Part shown: piece by piece, positions 14,969-16,281 of the stretch
Numbering within the stretch: the first letter of the stretch is position 1
Layout: each line of letters opens with the position of its first letter
NCBI GenBank assembly: GCA_947460915.1
Contig: CANHKJ010000041.1
Location: forward strand, 1-16,281
DNA: 16,281 nt
Direction: 5' to 3'
Origin: Verrucomicrobiia bacterium
Lineage (GTDB): Bacteria > Verrucomicrobiota > Verrucomicrobiia > Verrucomicrobiales > Akkermansiaceae
The notes under the pieces: model-generated
Database searches by the model: none
Told to the model about the DNA's origin: nothing
What the model saw: the letters and a program-made list of their open reading frames with translations, nothing else
Made by a program: the position numbers and the translations under genes

Positions 14969-16066
14969 TTAGACTGGTGCGACTTTTTCTGATTTACCGC
15001 TTTGGATCGAACGATAAATGGCATCGACGACCAACATATCGCGCAGACCTTCTTCGCCACTCGGATGAAATTCCTTGCCGTCGAGAATCGCTTGCGAAAA
15101 CGCTTCCATCTCTAACTGAAAGTGATCGACGTCAGGCATGTCGAGGTAGTTTTTCCCGCCACTGCATGTGCCTTTTAGACCGCTGTAGCTGTAGGCAGGA
15201 CCAAGACCAAAGCGACCGCGTTGGCACACGGCCGTGAAGTCATTGTAGCCGTTGAAAAGATACGTCGTGCAGCATTGAGCCATGCGCCCCGAAGGGAACT
15301 TCATCTGCCAGTTGACCGTTTCATCGACCTCCGCAAACTTCACGGGATCCGTCTTGGTTTCGATGGCCGAGACCTCTGTCGGTTCCTCGCCCATCAACAT
15401 GCGGCAGCTCTGCAATGCATAGACGCCGACGTCCATCAAGGCACCGCCGCCCGCCAAGGCCTTGCGCAGTCGCCATTGCTTGGGATCACCACTTTGGAAG
15501 CCGAAGTTGGCTTGAATGTGCTTCACCTCACCGAAGACTTTTTCCTTCGCCAAACGCACGGCTTCCACGTGATGTGGCACGAATTGGCAGCGATAACCGA
15601 TGCCTAACAGCTTTCCGGCTTCCTTACATGCAGCAATCATCTCGCGACACTCCGCCGCATCATTCGCCATCGGTTTTTCACAAAACACATGCTTGCCTGC
15701 TTTGGCAGCGCGGATGACGTATTCCTTGTGCATCGAGTTCGGCAACACGATGTAGACCACATCGATCGCGGGGTCCTTGATGATTTCATCGAAGCGCTCG
15801 TAACTGTAAATGTGTGCAGCATCGATGCCATATTGCTTGCTCCATTTTTCCGTTTTGTCGGGACTACCACTGACCAGCCCGGTGAGTTTTGCATTGCGCG
15901 TTTTGAGCAAAGCGGGAGCAATTTGATGCGTGCTCAGCGAGCCAAGCCCGACGAGGGCCCAGCCCAGTTTTTTCTCGGGTGCTTTTTCCGTTGCGGATTG
16001 AGCAGAGGCAAAAGTGCTAGCGAGGCCAGCGCCCCATAGGGTTTGTAGGAATGGTCGGCGTTTCAT
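14969..16066 (-). CDS. Tat-exported Gfo/Idh/MocA-family oxidoreductase
   Basis: A 365-residue NAD(P)-dependent sugar dehydrogenase-type protein. The N-terminus has a twin-arginine signal (KRRPFLQ, then a hydrophobic stretch; cleavage likely after ASA near residue 22), so the folded enzyme with bound cofactor should be exported to the periplasm. The Rossmann domain begins at about residue 34 (GWALVGLGSLS), the E130-K-P motif carries the usual catalytic lysine, and GGGALMDVGVYALQS (about 207-220) is the second-domain signature, as in glucose-fructose oxidoreductase and related xylose dehydrogenases. Its ATG overlaps the stop of the GH10 gene (ATGA), so it probably acts on sugars released by that enzyme. 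This substrate link is inference. No Shine-Dalgarno is present. Confidence 0.88.
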   Translation of the reverse strand: MKRRPFLQTLWGAGLASTFASAQSATEKAPEKKLGWALVGLGSLSTHQIAPALLKTRNAKLTGLVSGSPDKTEKWSKQYGIDAAHIYSYERFDEIIKDPAIDVVYIVLPNSMHKEYVIRAAKAGKHVFCEKPMANDAAECREMIAACKEAGKLLGIGYRCQFVPHHVEAVRLAKEKVFGEVKHIQANFGFQSGDPKQWRLRKALAGGGALMDVGVYALQSCRMLMGEEPTEVSAIETKTDPVKFAEVDETVNWQMKFPSGRMAQCCTTYLFNGYNDFTAVCQRGRFGLGPAYSYSGLKGTCSGGKNYLDMPDVDHFQLEMEAFSQAILDGKEFHPSGEEGLRDMLVVDAIYRSIQSGKSEKVAPV

Positions 16067-16281
16067 GGTTTTTTCGTTGGTGTTTTGGTCTTATCGGTTG
16101 TTTTTTCGGGGAGAGTTTCCGCTTTTGTCGCAGCAGCCAATTTTCTCACAGCGAGGAATGCTGGCTTCGGTTTGAGCTCGCGATCAATCAACAGCGCGTG
16201 ATTGGTGCGCCATGGAATTGGAAAAAAATTGAGCCAACAGGCACCGTCATGCACGCCCCACAAAGTCACACGAGTCACCGA
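16063..16281 (-). CDS. GH10 endo-1,4-beta-xylanase, C-terminal 72 residues only
   Basis: The frame is open to the window edge, so the N-terminus and both catalytic glutamates lie outside. The visible part reads VTLWGVHDGACWLNFFP, RTNHALLIDRELKPKPAF and AV, closely matching the C-terminal strand and loop of GH10 xylanases (WG-x2-DG-x-SWLN-x-FP, RTNYPLLFDR, KPA). The usual SWLN reads CWLN. A tail of about 25 residues rich in Lys and Thr (KTTDKTKTPTKKP) follows the domain. GH10 enzymes cleave internal beta-1,4 bonds of xylan with retention. The TGA overlaps the start of the Gfo/Idh/MocA gene, indicating translational coupling. Confidence 0.85.
   Translation of the reverse strand, partial: SVTRVTLWGVHDGACWLNFFPIPWRTNHALLIDRELKPKPAFLAVRKLAAATKAETLPEKTTDKTKTPTKKP

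Overview
The window comes from a Gram-negative, meso-DAP peptidoglycan-making bacterium. A member of the PVC superphylum, probably Verrucomicrobiota, fits best. The order murF-mraY-murD-(LysM protein)-ftsW matches the Chlamydia order, where an nlpD gene sits between murD and ftsW. The Tat-exported Gfo/Idh/MocA dehydrogenase and the near absence of Shine-Dalgarno sequences fit the same assignment. This placement is inference: no rRNA is present.

Positions 1-10361 (+ strand) hold a tightly packed division and cell wall (dcw) cluster: rsmH (5' end cut off), an ftsL-like gene, ftsI, murE, murF, mraY, murD, a two-LysM membrane-anchored protein and ftsW. Gaps run from 4-base ATGA overlaps to 30 bases, so one transcription unit is likely. 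Together the genes build UDP-MurNAc-pentapeptide (MurD, MurE, MurF), load it on the lipid carrier (MraY), and polymerise and cross-link septal glycan (FtsW, FtsI, scaffolded by FtsL). The usual next genes (murG, murC, murB, ddl, ftsQAZ) are absent; the cluster ends at ftsW.

Positions 10362-12283 hold an unrecognised, AT-richer secreted-type protein on the + strand. Converging on it from the - strand is a two-gene unit: a small two-helix membrane protein overlapping an RmlD-type sugar nucleotide reductase.

Positions 12284-12893 are mostly non-coding, with a tRNA-Val(GAC), a heptamer tandem repeat and a repeat-like element with inverted arms. Positions 12894-14897 (- strand) encode the SPFH pair hflK-hflC behind a promoter whose -10 box lies inside a perfect 8-bp inverted repeat. 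Positions 14969-16281 (- strand) hold the 3' end of a GH10 xylanase gene overlapping a Tat-exported Gfo/Idh/MocA oxidoreductase, probably a polysaccharide-use unit.

I found no transposase, integrase, CRISPR array or defence system. The less explained items are the LysM protein in the nlpD slot, the orphan 206-residue protein, the operator-like palindrome at hflK, the intergenic repeats, the C33 in the tRNA and the recurring absence of ribosome binding sites.
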